Positions 5,081 to 5,675 of a stretch of DNA of 5,675 nucleotides are shown one piece after another. Positions within the stretch are counted from its first letter, which is position 1, and every line of letters begins with the position of its first letter. Position numbers and translations under genes: made by a program. This DNA comes from Actinomycetota bacterium (GTDB taxonomy: Bacteria > Actinomycetota > Actinomycetes > Streptosporangiales > Streptosporangiaceae), in the NCBI GenBank assembly GCA_003161205.1, contig PMOU01000619.1:1-5675 (forward strand), written 5' to 3'. The notes beneath the pieces are model-generated. The model made no database searches, was not told the DNA's origin, and saw nothing but the letters and a program-made list of their open reading frames with translations.

Positions 5081-5675
5081 TCAGACGTTCCGGCGATACT
5101 GACCACCGACTTCGAAGAATGCCTCGGTGATCTGCTGCAGGCTGCACACCCGCGCCGCGTCCATCAGGACCGCGAACACGTTGCCGCCTGAGCGGGCCGT
5201 TTCCTTCAGCGCGGCCAGGGCCGCGTGGGCTTCCTGGCGGTGCCGTTCGGTGAAATCATGAACCCTGGTCAGCTGGGACTTCTTCTCCTCCTCGGTGGCG
5301 CGGGCCAGCTCGGCGGGGGCGGCCACGGTGCCGGCCGGGTTGCGGAAGGTATTGACCCCGATCAGCGGCAGCGTGCCGTCGTGCTTGCGCTGCTCGTACA
5401 GCATGGACTCGTCCTGGATCCGGCCGCGCTGGTAGCCGGTCTCCATCGCGCCGAGCACCCCGCCGCGGGCGCTGATCGCCTCGAACTCGGCCAGCACGGC
5501 CTCTTCCACCAGGTCGGTGAGCTCATCGACGATGAACGAGCCCTGCAGCGGGTTCTCGTTCATCGCCAGTCCCCACTCCCGGTTGATGATCAGCTGGATG
5601 GCCAGCGCGCGGCGCACCGACTCCTCACCGGGGGTGGTGACGGCCTCGTCGTAGGCGTTGGTGTGCAGGCTGTTG
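5081..5675 (-). CDS. icmF: B12-dependent acyl-CoA mutase, C-terminal part, probably fused isobutyryl-CoA mutase (5' end outside window)
   Basis: The last 197 residues are visible; the frame is open to the window edge, and GTG 5617 is an internal Val codon. The piece belongs to the substrate-binding barrel domain of the methylmalonyl-CoA mutase superfamily: SLHTNAYDEA near the edge, then REWGLAMNENPLQGSF, ELTDLVEEAV, GGVLGAMETGYQRGRIQDES and IGVNTF, ending in FEVGGQYRRNV. These enzymes use adenosylcobalamin to rearrange acyl-CoA carbon skeletons. The protein stops directly after the barrel-associated segment and has no C-terminal B12 domain (no DxHxxG). This fits IcmF, where the B12 and GTPase domains precede the barrel, better than ethylmalonyl- or methylmalonyl-CoA mutase, where the B12 domain is C-terminal. 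IcmF interconverts isobutyryl-CoA and n-butyryl-CoA. The superfamily is certain; the IcmF label is likely but needs the N-terminal half. It heads the visible operon. Confidence 0.8.
   Translation of the reverse strand, partial: NSLHTNAYDEAVTTPGEESVRRALAIQLIINREWGLAMNENPLQGSFIVDELTDLVEEAVLAEFEAISARGGVLGAMETGYQRGRIQDESMLYEQRKHDGTLPLIGVNTFRNPAGTVAAPAELARATEEEKKSQLTRVHDFTERHRQEAHAALAALKETARSGGNVFAVLMDAARVCSLQQITEAFFEVGGQYRRNV

Noticed and set aside
4125..5147. Long Arg/Gly/Pro-rich minus-strand frame across the dehydrogenase gene and GC spacer
   Set aside because: It is an out-of-frame shadow of the dehydrogenase, whose frame carries all family motifs.

Overview
The window comes from a very GC-rich chromosome with G/C-ending codons, GTG starts as well as ATG, and gene families typical of actinomycetes. 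A Streptosporangiales-like or related filamentous actinobacterium is my inference from style and gene content, not a demonstrated identity. It holds five apparently complete genes and two cut by the window edges. I see no RNA gene, insertion sequence, integrase or CRISPR array.

Layout, left to right. Positions 2-238 (+) are the C-terminal end of a TetR-type regulator. A comparatively AT-rich gap (239-494) follows, with two overlapping hairpins. Next is a Y_phosphatase3-type tyrosine phosphatase (495-1280, +). Tail to tail with it, and overlapping it antisense by 250 bp, is a YVTN/YncE-like beta-propeller gene (2245 down to 1031, -) built from seven blades of about 42 residues. Its 5' flank carries a 14-bp tandem repeat in four copies (2288-2343). 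That flank separates it from a divergent classical SDR oxidoreductase (2515-3282, +).

The right half is a minus-strand block read from the right edge leftwards. It starts with the C-terminal part of a coenzyme-B12-dependent acyl-CoA mutase, probably fused isobutyryl-CoA mutase IcmF (5675-5081). Twelve bases later comes a 3-hydroxyacyl/3-hydroxybutyryl-CoA dehydrogenase (5068-4199). After an 84-bp GC-only repeat spacer with strong G-quadruplex potential comes a BtuF-like helical-backbone metal/corrinoid receptor without a signal peptide (4114-3305).

Functionally, the mutase and dehydrogenase fit short-chain and branched acyl-CoA interconversion (isobutyryl-CoA/butyryl-CoA and C4 beta-oxidation-type steps). 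The receptor-like protein next to a B12 enzyme suggests a corrinoid link, but this is inference. The phosphatase, propeller and SDR have no evident shared pathway.

The most interesting signals are local: the propeller ORF that runs on antisense through the phosphatase, its N-terminal strand that appears to close blade 7, the 14-bp repeats able to pair with a single complement near the propeller start, the G-rich spacer, and a perfect in-frame 27-bp duplication in the receptor gene. I did not find a convincing new multi-gene system.
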